From Bacillota bacterium (GTDB lineage Bacteria; Bacillota; Clostridia; Christensenellales; Aristaeellaceae), in contig JAEZQK010000060.1 of NCBI GenBank assembly GCA_023413135.1, positions 62,001 to 126,000 of the forward strand: a DNA stretch of 64,000 nucleotides. Reading direction: 5' to 3'. The position numbers and the translations under genes were made by a program. Each line of letters starts with the position of its first letter. The first letter of the stretch is position 1. Shown piece after piece: positions 57,961 to 64,000 of this stretch. The notes under the pieces were generated by a model. That model was not told where the DNA came from, did no database searches, and worked only from the letters and a program-made list of their open reading frames with translations.

Positions 57961-58599
57961 TTAGCCCGCGGCGCAAAACGATGATGCGCATTCCGCGGCG
58001 GTGGCAGCATCGGGCGTGTAGGCGTCGGCACCGATCCTTTTGCAAAACGCATCGCTCACGGGCGCCCCGCCGATCATAATTTTGACCTTGCCACGGATGC
58101 CGGCCGCCTCCGCCAGCTTCACCACGTCTTCCATGCCGCCCATGGTGGTGGTGAGCAGCGCACTCAGGCAAATAAGCTGGCAATTCTCCCGTGTGGCTGT
58201 TTCCACAAAGGTCTCGGGTGATACGTCGGTGCCCAGGTCGATGACTTCCATGCCCCTGCCTTCCATCATCATCTTCACCAGGTTCTTTCCGATGTCGTGC
58301 AAATCACCCTTCACTGTGCCGATGCAAGCCTTGCCGCTGGCCTTGACCCCCGCCTGCGTAAGCAGTGGCTTTAAAAGCGCCATGCCCATGTTCATGGCCC
58401 TGGCCGCCACCAGCACCTCCGGCACAAACACTTCATTGTTTTTGAACTTTTCGCCGACGATGCTCATCCCGCTGAGCAGGCCTTCCTCCAGAATCGTTCT
58501 GGCCGGCTGCCCCTCATCGATAGCCTGCTGCACCAGCGCCTTTACGCCCCTGGCATTGCCTTTTTGAAGATTTTCCGAAATCTCCTGAAACAAGCCCAT
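57961..58599 (-). CDS. Corrinoid (B12-binding) methyl carrier protein
   Basis: A 212-residue protein. The N-terminal helical cap (about 1-85, LVQQAIDEGQPARTILEEGL) is followed by a B12-binding Rossmann domain with DLHDIGKN (lower-axial His101), then CLSALLTTTMGGM and IGGAPVSDAFC. This is the MtbC/MtmC/MtaC type that carries methyl-Co between two methyltransferases. ATG 58599 follows AAAGGAGCACGTT. It is the first gene of the unit, under a TTGACA/TAACAT promoter. No B12 riboswitch is visible in the leader. Confidence 0.93.
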   Translation of the reverse strand: MGLFQEISENLQKGNARGVKALVQQAIDEGQPARTILEEGLLSGMSIVGEKFKNNEVFVPEVLVAARAMNMGMALLKPLLTQAGVKASGKACIGTVKGDLHDIGKNLVKMMMEGRGMEVIDLGTDVSPETFVETATRENCQLICLSALLTTTMGGMEDVVKLAEAAGIRGKVKIMIGGAPVSDAFCKRIGADAYTPDAATAAECASSFCAAG

Positions 58600-58668
58600 A
58601 ACGTGCTCCTTTCGCATCCTGCGTATAGCAATCGCCTTTGTATTTTTCCAGTCAAATATTCTGCTACT

Positions 58669-58698
58669 ATGTTAGCCTTTTACACTGCCCAGTGTCAA
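58669..58698 (-). promoter_or_regulatory. Promoter of the corrinoid/UroD unit
   Basis: On the minus strand TTGACA (58693-58698), 18-bp spacer, TAACAT (58669-58674), about 70 bp before the corrinoid-protein start. Confidence 0.65.
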
Positions 58699-58715
58699 GC
58701 CCGCCATGAAATAAT

Positions 58716-58723
58716 GTTATAAT
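58716..58723 (+). promoter_or_regulatory. Extended -10 of the methyltransferase gene
   Basis: TGTTATAAT (TG-n-TATAAT) forms an extended -10 with no good -35, about 42 bp before the TTG start at 58765. Confidence 0.55.
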
Positions 58724-58764
58724 ACTGAAGGCAGCTTATATCGCCTGAGTATAGGAGGATCACA

Positions 58765-59505
58765 TTGAAACAGAATAAATACGACGATCCGGTATTCTTT
58801 GAAAAATACGGCCAGATGGAACGGTCAAAAAAGGGGCTGGAGGCCGCCGGCGAATGGACAACCCTTCAAGCCATGCTTCCTGATTTTCACTTAAAACGCG
58901 TGCTGGACCTGGGCTGCGGCTACGGCTGGCATTGCAGTTACGCTGCCCGGCATGGCGCCGTATCCGTTACCGGTGTGGACATTTCCGGAAAAATGCTGGC
59001 GAAAGCCCGTTTAGAGCACGGCGCGCAGAACATTTCATATATCCGCTCTCCCATGGAGGATATGGATTTTGAACCCGGCTCCTTTGATGTGGTACTAAGC
59101 TCCCTGGCTCTGCACTACGTTCCGTCGTTTGAAAACATTGCGCAAAAGGTATACAGGTTCCTTGCCGTGGGCGGCGATTTTGTGTTTTCGGCGGAGCACC
59201 CCGTCTTCACGGCGGAAGGCTCGCAGGATTGGTTCTATGATGCCGGCGGGAAAAGCCTTCACTTTCCCCTGGACCGATATTTTGACGAGGGTGTCCGGAA
59301 TACGCGCTTTTTGAATGAAGAGATCGTAAAGTACCACCGTACCCTGACCACCTACATTCAAACGCTCATCGGCTGCGGCTTTCTAATCACCGGCGTTCAG
59401 GAGCCCCAGCCGCCGGAGCATCTTCTGAAAACCTACCCCTCCATGGCGGATGAACTAAGACGGCCCATGATGCTGATCATATCCGCAAGAAAAAAGGAAA
59501 TATAA
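58765..59505 (+). CDS. Class I SAM-dependent methyltransferase
   Basis: A 246-residue methyltransferase. Motif I VLDLGCGYGWHCSYAA is at about 48-63, then VTGVDIS (motif II Asp) and DVVLSSLALHYVP (motif IV). The C-terminal 100 residues, with WFYDAGGKSLHFPLDRYFDEG, shape the substrate pocket and resemble UbiE/small-molecule methyltransferases. TAGGAGG precedes TTG 58765. It is divergent from the corrinoid unit and monocistronic. Substrate unknown. Confidence 0.92.
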   Translation: MKQNKYDDPVFFEKYGQMERSKKGLEAAGEWTTLQAMLPDFHLKRVLDLGCGYGWHCSYAARHGAVSVTGVDISGKMLAKARLEHGAQNISYIRSPMEDMDFEPGSFDVVLSSLALHYVPSFENIAQKVYRFLAVGGDFVFSAEHPVFTAEGSQDWFYDAGGKSLHFPLDRYFDEGVRNTRFLNEEIVKYHRTLTTYIQTLIGCGFLITGVQEPQPPEHLLKTYPSMADELRRPMMLIISARKKEI

Positions 59506-59603
59506 AAAAATGCCCGCACCATAAGGTCGCGGACCTACATCCTTATCCGGCGGCAGCATACTTAAAGGGGGAGCTTTCTTAAATCTATCTATTTGGATGT
59601 TCT

Positions 59604-60098
59604 CTATTTGAACGTTCTTGCGTCCATGTTGGCCTTCTTGTTTTCCAGGTCGTTTTTCTGAATGGATTCCACAATGCCGGTCACATATTTCTCATCTTCC
59701 CGCGGGAATACGTACGCCGTAATGATCTTCAAAATGCCTATGACGGCGCCTATCAACGTTGCGCATGCGGTAATCAGGGCAATCACATCATTGGCATCCT
59801 TGTCCTTTTGAAGCGTCCACCACATGATGGAGAAAATGCAGACCGCCAGCAGCGCAAACGTAATGGACACGCAACCCCAGAACAGCACTGCCCTATACCT
59901 TTTGCTGCTGTGTGATTTGATCCGGTAGTACTTGACATACTCCTTCAATAGCGAAGTGATCTCCAGATCGCGCCTTCTCTGCTGGTCTGTCTGAAAAGGA
60001 TCGCGGCCCAGCTCCATATAGCTGTCCGTCGTAGCAAAATCCTTTTCATACAGCAAACTTACCAGATCGAGGTATGCCTGTTCTTCCGTTTTTCTCAT
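59604..60098 (-). CDS. Two-TM membrane protein paired with ImmA/IrrE
   Basis: A 164-residue protein of unknown family. Residues 1-68 are hydrophilic and helical (KTEEQAYLDLVSLLYEKD and a basic RRRDLEITSLLKEY). Two membrane helices follow (about 71-93 and 106-130) with a short charged turn, then a charged 33-residue tail. The layout recalls SLATT-type 2TM effectors, which form pores when triggered, but I cannot confirm the family. ATG 60098 follows GAGGGATTGAGT and is 13 bp after the stop of an ImmA/IrrE protease gene, so they form one unit. Confidence 0.65.
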   Translation of the reverse strand: MRKTEEQAYLDLVSLLYEKDFATTDSYMELGRDPFQTDQQRRRDLEITSLLKEYVKYYRIKSHSSKRYRAVLFWGCVSITFALLAVCIFSIMWWTLQKDKDANDVIALITACATLIGAVIGILKIITAYVFPREDEKYVTGIVESIQKNDLENKKANMDARTFK

Positions 60099-60111
60099 AC
60101 TCAATCCCTCG

Positions 60112-60648
60112 CTATGTGGCCAAACCCACCTCTCCCACACGCCTTTCGGCGCTTATTAAAGGCACGTTGAACAGCTTGCTCAATCTCATCGGCATCTCGC
60201 TGAGCGGAATTCCCATCTCCTTCAGTTCTCCATATTTTCTTCTGAAAGCATCGGCAGGCATCAAAAGGCATGCGGCAAAATAGTCCATGTCGTTTTCTTC
60301 GCCATCCCGGTCAACAAGGTTCTCACGCCTGGCGAGAATGATATCACCTCCCCTTTCCTTCTCCAGGTGGAAAAAGTAGTGTCCCAGCTCATGGGCGATA
60401 ATGAAGCGCTTTGAGGGAAGATCACGCCTGGAATTGACGCCGATGAGCTTTTGGGTCTTCACGCCCAGTATCGTTTCCTCTCTGGTATTGACAAGGATGA
60501 TCCCATCCTCGTCGTCGTCAAGGTTCGCATTGCCGACAACAAATCCCGCATTTTGCGCCAAAAGCAGGACATCGACCTGCCCGGCGGTACTCATGCCAAA
60601 CTGCCGCAGAATATTCTGCGCCTTCGCTTCGATTCGCTGTTTTTCCAT
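60112..60648 (-). CDS. ImmA/IrrE-family metallo-endopeptidase
   Basis: A 178-residue zinc protease. HELGHYFFH starts at H86, with further acidic ligands expected in GEENDMDYFAACLLMP (about 116-131). Proteins of this family cleave repressors to trigger prophage, ICE or stress responses (ImmA, IrrE, PprI). The N-terminal part (AKAQNILRQFGMSTAGQVDVLLLAQNAGF) is the typical helical lead. ATG 60648 has AAGGGAATTTC before it. The usual partner, an Xre/Cro repressor, is missing. Instead a two-TM protein follows in the same unit. Confidence 0.93.
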   Translation of the reverse strand: MEKQRIEAKAQNILRQFGMSTAGQVDVLLLAQNAGFVVGNANLDDDEDGIILVNTREETILGVKTQKLIGVNSRRDLPSKRFIIAHELGHYFFHLEKERGGDIILARRENLVDRDGEENDMDYFAACLLMPADAFRRKYGELKEMGIPLSEMPMRLSKLFNVPLISAERRVGEVGLAT

Positions 60649-60866
60649 TGTCGAAATTCCCTTCCACCCCGCAAGGCACCATCTCTTATTCAAGAGGCGG
60701 CCCTGCTATGGTTAGGCATGATGGAGCTTTTGTCTTTTGTAGCATAAAAGTGATAACAGCAACGATACATCAGAACTCTGATTTGATGTTATTATATACC
60801 AATTTATAGGTGATTGCAATACATATATATGTTAACAATTGTGAAAAGTTCAGCAAAGAGACTGCG

Positions 60867-63698
60867 TCAAATTCCTTCCGCCTTCATAACCTCCGTTTTT
60901 CCGCTTCCACTATCAAACACGATTCTCTTCCCGTCCTCCGAGAAGGTCAGCATGCCGTCTACTTCCAACTGGGCTAAACCGCTTTGTGAAAACGCGCTGA
61001 TCCGTCTTGTGGTATTGGTTCGCTGGGCTACATCCACCAGGCCTTCATAAGCCTGTGTTACCACTTGCCCGCTTTCGCCAAACAACAGCACATTGGATCC
61101 TTCTATGCCAAGGACCAGCCGCCCATCCGGGGTGAACGTCAAAGCGGAGGCATAATAATCCACGTTTTCCGCAACATTGTTTTGAAGGTTCAAGACATGC
61201 ACCCTTGCGCCCAAGGCAAAAGCCACTTTCATACCATCGGCGGAAAGATCAAAAGACGTCGCGCCATCCGACCCGGCAAGGACGGCAGTTTTCTTTGCCC
61301 GTGTATCCAGAATCTTCAGCGGTCCTTCGGTCCGTCCCGCAGTTTCGTTAAAATGGGCCAGCAGCATCACGCCGCCGTCGCCACTGCTCAGCACCACCAG
61401 CCGAAGCGCCCCGAAAGCGCCCTGCAATGTAAAAACAGTATCACAGGCGAAAGCGTCGCCATTGGGCGCAAAATGCATCAGCCTGTTCCCATTCAATGCC
61501 CAGCCTTCCCCTACCTCGGGGTCAAACTGCAAAATCACAACGGAGCCATTGAGCAGCGGAGCATCTATGGCGTTCTCCTCCCGGACATTTTCCTGGGCCA
61601 ACATAAGGCCGCTATCCCAAACTCCCTGGGGAATCCCTGTCCCGTTCACTTCCTGCTGCGAATCGTTTAAAAGCAGCGCCGCAGCAGCGGGCAAGCGCGA
61701 ACCGGCGGCCGCGCCCAAAAGATAGGCGGCTTGGTCATCAATTCCATCTCCATCGCTATCCTTCTTATTGGGGTCGGTGCCCAGCCATTTTTCCCAGTCA
61801 TCCGTCAGGCCGTCACCATCCGTATCCGCCACCGTCACCACGGCTGTTTGTGAGGATTTGTTCCCCGCGGCGTCATAGGCCACGGCGTTGAAACGGCCCG
61901 GCCTCCTAAAAGGATAGACGATAGTATATTTTTCCACACGCTCGTCAAGAAGATTTTCCGTGCGTACTGGCACGCCATCATCCAAAACCACAATCTTCCC
62001 CAGCATTACATTGTCCGCTGCCGTAATTTGAAGCCCCGGCGGATTGCCGTGCACGTTACTCACGATGGTACTGGAAATAGAAGGGGCCTCACCGTCCTGC
62101 TTGTAGGCCGGAGCCTGCTTGGTACTGGAGATGGCACCGTCGGAGCTTCTGCGCAGATAATAGGTGGTCTGGCCGTACACGCCGTCTTCCCCGGCAAGAG
62201 CTGGCTGCCATGCAGATTCACTCAAGCTCTGTTCCCGGCCGATAAAATACCCTTCAGGCGGCACGATCTGCACCTGGCTTTTGTACCAGCCGTCCTTTCC
62301 GTCAGGCGTGCCGGGCGCAAGTAAAGCGTCGGGGGCACTGTCAAGCTCCCTGATGGTGAACAGCATACCCTCCTGAAATAGCCAAACATAGTTGGCATTT
62401 ACGCTTTGGACGGGATCCAACTGCAAGGTGCCTTGCCCAATATCGTATGGCCCTGGTGCTTCCCCGGCAAGGCGGTTGAGTTCCCCCACAAAGACAGGCG
62501 TCTCACCCTCCGCCTGTCCCGACACCGTATAGACCGCCACGGGGGAAGGATCCAAAGTGCCCAGAAGCTTTTCCCCGGCCGTGGGGATTACCGTAAGCTC
62601 TTTGGGAGCGATGGTAAAATCAAAGGTGGCGGGGCCTGTCAAGGTAAAGTTCATATTCGCATCGCCATCCGTCAAGGTTACGGCCAAGGTATATTCTCCC
62701 GCGCTGCGGGGCTTCGCCGGCTCACCGCCGCTCAAATAGGCTGCCTGAAGAACGGGGTCTGCATCCGGGACCGGATCGGATGCGCTATAGGGAATGGTTT
62801 GATCCTGCCCGTTGTATATAAAGCCGGGATCGGAGGCAGGGAAATCAATCATCACCGGCGCTTTTTGAATAGAGAAAGCGCGGGCGTTTTCCCCTTCGAT
62901 CATATAATTGCCGTTTTCCCCGATCTCCGCCAAGCTGACGGTCATCAAATAGTCGCCCACGTTCCTGGGCTCCGCATGGGGACCGGTGACGATGATTTGC
63001 GGAGCAGGCTGTTCCCCGGCCACATGTCCGCTCCATTGCCAGGAAGGAAGCTGTATCTGTCCGTTATAGGTGAAATCCTGCATGTCCGAAAAGATCACCG
63101 ACAGAGGTTTGGGAGCAATCGAAAAATCAAAACCATTGCTATCCGGCAGCTCATAGCGGTTTGTATTGGTAATTTGGACCGTGGCCCGGTAGCTGCCGGC
63201 CTTTACAGGCCGTGCAGCCGTGCCGGAGTAAGCGATATAGGCCCCCGCCTGGCCTAAAGCAGCTTCGCCGGATACGCTCCACGCAATCTCCTGCACGCTG
63301 CCGTTGTACACAAACCCCGGATCGGACTCGGGGAAATGCACGGTGAGGCTGGCCTTCCTGATCTCAAATATGGCATCCGTGCTGCCGGTATAAGTGACAC
63401 TTCTTCCTCCCCCATCCAGCACCACGAAGCCGTTGCCGCTGATGCTGACTGACGCCCATCCCGGTTCCACATTGGATGAATAGCGTACCGTATACCCCGC
63501 AGGGTCCAGTATTTCTCCGCCTAAGCGCACCGTTATATCCGGCTTGACCTCCCCACTGGAATAGTAGAAAGGCCCGCCCTCTACCGTGATCACAGCGGTA
63601 CCGATATCCACCGGCATAGCCTCGGCCAGCGCGCATAATACGATCAAGGCCAACACGGAAATTAAGGCAAAAAGCAAAAACGCCTTCCTTTTCTTCAC
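60867..63698 (-). CDS. Large secreted MBG-repeat, propeller-like protein
   Basis: A 943-residue exported protein. Signal peptide 1-27 (ending CALAEA). Residues 30-460 hold repeated beta-sandwich units with the phrase YNG: FVYNGSVQEI, FTYNGQIQLP, FIYNGQDQTI, each preceded by a (V/I)xF strand, as in MBG domains of surface proteins. An Ig-like unit follows, then a Ca-binding DTDGDGLTDDWEKWLGTDPNKKDSDGDGIDD stretch. The last 280 residues look like beta-propeller blades. There is no sortase motif or anchor, so it is released or held by other contacts. GTG 63698 follows AAAGGAGTGATC. It may recognise surfaces or polysaccharide; no enzyme motif is seen. Confidence 0.82.
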   Translation of the reverse strand: MKKRKAFLLFALISVLALIVLCALAEAMPVDIGTAVITVEGGPFYYSSGEVKPDITVRLGGEILDPAGYTVRYSSNVEPGWASVSISGNGFVVLDGGGRSVTYTGSTDAIFEIRKASLTVHFPESDPGFVYNGSVQEIAWSVSGEAALGQAGAYIAYSGTAARPVKAGSYRATVQITNTNRYELPDSNGFDFSIAPKPLSVIFSDMQDFTYNGQIQLPSWQWSGHVAGEQPAPQIIVTGPHAEPRNVGDYLMTVSLAEIGENGNYMIEGENARAFSIQKAPVMIDFPASDPGFIYNGQDQTIPYSASDPVPDADPVLQAAYLSGGEPAKPRSAGEYTLAVTLTDGDANMNFTLTGPATFDFTIAPKELTVIPTAGEKLLGTLDPSPVAVYTVSGQAEGETPVFVGELNRLAGEAPGPYDIGQGTLQLDPVQSVNANYVWLFQEGMLFTIRELDSAPDALLAPGTPDGKDGWYKSQVQIVPPEGYFIGREQSLSESAWQPALAGEDGVYGQTTYYLRRSSDGAISSTKQAPAYKQDGEAPSISSTIVSNVHGNPPGLQITAADNVMLGKIVVLDDGVPVRTENLLDERVEKYTIVYPFRRPGRFNAVAYDAAGNKSSQTAVVTVADTDGDGLTDDWEKWLGTDPNKKDSDGDGIDDQAAYLLGAAAGSRLPAAAALLLNDSQQEVNGTGIPQGVWDSGLMLAQENVREENAIDAPLLNGSVVILQFDPEVGEGWALNGNRLMHFAPNGDAFACDTVFTLQGAFGALRLVVLSSGDGGVMLLAHFNETAGRTEGPLKILDTRAKKTAVLAGSDGATSFDLSADGMKVAFALGARVHVLNLQNNVAENVDYYASALTFTPDGRLVLGIEGSNVLLFGESGQVVTQAYEGLVDVAQRTNTTRRISAFSQSGLAQLEVDGMLTFSEDGKRIVFDSGSGKTEVMKAEGI

Positions 63699-63813
63699 AA
63701 GGGATCACTCCTTTATCGGCAGGCAATACCGGCTGCGTATTTCCCCTTCCACACATATGAGGTCAATGGCTTCAAAGCATAACGGGCGGAAGATGATACG
63801 GTGGGCATTATAT

Positions 63814-63830
63814 AAAGTATACTATACTTT
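63814..63830. promoter_or_regulatory. 17-bp palindrome, probable operator
   Basis: AAAGTATAcTATACTTT, a perfect palindrome with one central base in an A+T-rich pocket between the secreted-protein gene and the possible gene at the right edge. It resembles TetR/MarR-type operators and overlaps a candidate -10 (TATACT). Confidence 0.6.
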
Positions 63831-63875
63831 TCCGCCGTCTGTCCAATCCTGGCCCACCGCTTAAGAACCTTTTAC

Positions 63876-64000
63876 ATGCGTGAACTGCTTTCAAACCTGC
63901 CCATCCTCCAGCGGCAATATGCAAAGCGGAAGGAGACCATGTCCCTTCCCAGCCCAAAGATGAATGTCATCCCCTATATAGCGCCTTTGCCTCCGCAATC
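63876..64000 (+). CDS. Possible gene start running off the window
   Basis: An open frame from ATG 63876 to the end, with an internal ATG at 63939 spaced from GGAAGGAG, which is the better start. Only 20-41 residues are visible (MSLPSPKMNVIPYIAPLPPQ from the second start), too few to identify. Nothing else is seen in the last 170 bp. Confidence 0.3.
   Translation, partial: MRELLSNLPILQRQYAKRKETMSLPSPKMNVIPYIAPLPPQ

Noticed and set aside
58600..58764. Possible B12 riboswitch before the corrinoid operon
   Set aside because: The leader is too short and lacks the conserved B12-box and paired core; only a promoter is seen.
1..64000. CRISPR array, tRNA or rRNA genes
   Set aside because: No regularly spaced direct repeats, no tRNA GGTTCGA-type arm in a cloverleaf context and no rRNA stretches were noticed on either strand.

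Overview
The window reads as chromosomal DNA of an anaerobic Firmicute of class Clostridia. The grounds are AGGAGG-type ribosome sites with frequent GTG/TTG starts, a GlgB-GlgC-GlgD-GlgA operon (GlgD is typical of Firmicutes), two LplB/YtcP-type sugar ABC operons without their own ATPase, B12-dependent methyl transfer genes, LysM/ferritin-like/holin orphans and many small ECF or TetR switches. Base composition is fairly G+C-rich for the class, with A+T-richer islands at 12.5-13.5, 39.4-40.2 and 48.9-49.8 kb that look acquired. I could not name a genus. I saw no rRNA, tRNA, CRISPR array or intact insertion sequence.

1-8.7 kb: a sugar or oligosaccharide ABC importer (two permeases and a binding protein, minus strand) divergent from an AraC regulator; a PTS_EIIC_2-type membrane protein; and a membrane PAS-GGDEF-HD-GYP c-di-GMP enzyme. 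8.8-13.5 kb: a glyoxylate-carboligase-like enzyme with a hydroxypyruvate/glycerate dehydrogenase, then a 0.9-kb stretch holding a terminator, a small ORF and a 397-bp non-coding element with perfect 16-bp terminal inverted repeats, then a TIM-barrel isomerase-like gene. 13.5-22.1 kb: a LacI repressor with two visible operators and a divergent operon of two permeases, a binding protein, a GH4 phospho-glycosidase and a BadF/BadG-type sugar kinase, with a GH27 alpha-galactosidase facing it. Kinase plus GH4 behind an ABC importer suggests that the imported glycoside is phosphorylated inside the cell before cleavage.

22.2-36.6 kb: a LysM protein, a DUF2927-like secreted protein, a CadC/SmtB-type metal sensor, the glycogen operon (GlgA carries a charged tail of about 190 residues), a self-regulated TetR-ApbE-FMN-binding operon, a membrane peptidoglycan-binding protein, thyA-folA and a DUF402 gene. 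36.6-48.7 kb: DsrE, LysR with a divergent amino-acid permease, a FicTA toxin-antitoxin pair, an intact ECF sigma/anti-sigma pair, a two-helix ferritin-like gene, a second LysM paralogue, a second sigma/anti-sigma pair in which both genes are frameshifted, a TetR-controlled ABC-2 exporter and an orphan holin-like gene.

48.9-64 kb: an orphan substrate-binding-like protein, an AbrB-type regulator with a membrane-anchored hydrolase, a metallo-beta-lactamase/esterase fusion overlapping a GT-C glycosyltransferase with a DUF2141 tail, a VOC protein, two UroD-family methyltransferases with a corrinoid protein, a SAM methyltransferase, an ImmA/IrrE protease paired with a two-TM protein (a candidate stress or defence module), and a large secreted MBG/propeller protein. 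The start of a further gene may run off the right edge.

Recurring short intergenic units (a TAGGGGCGATT hairpin family, a second module shared by the 12-kb and 34-kb gaps, and two look-alike terminators) show that this genome carries abundant small dispersed repeats.
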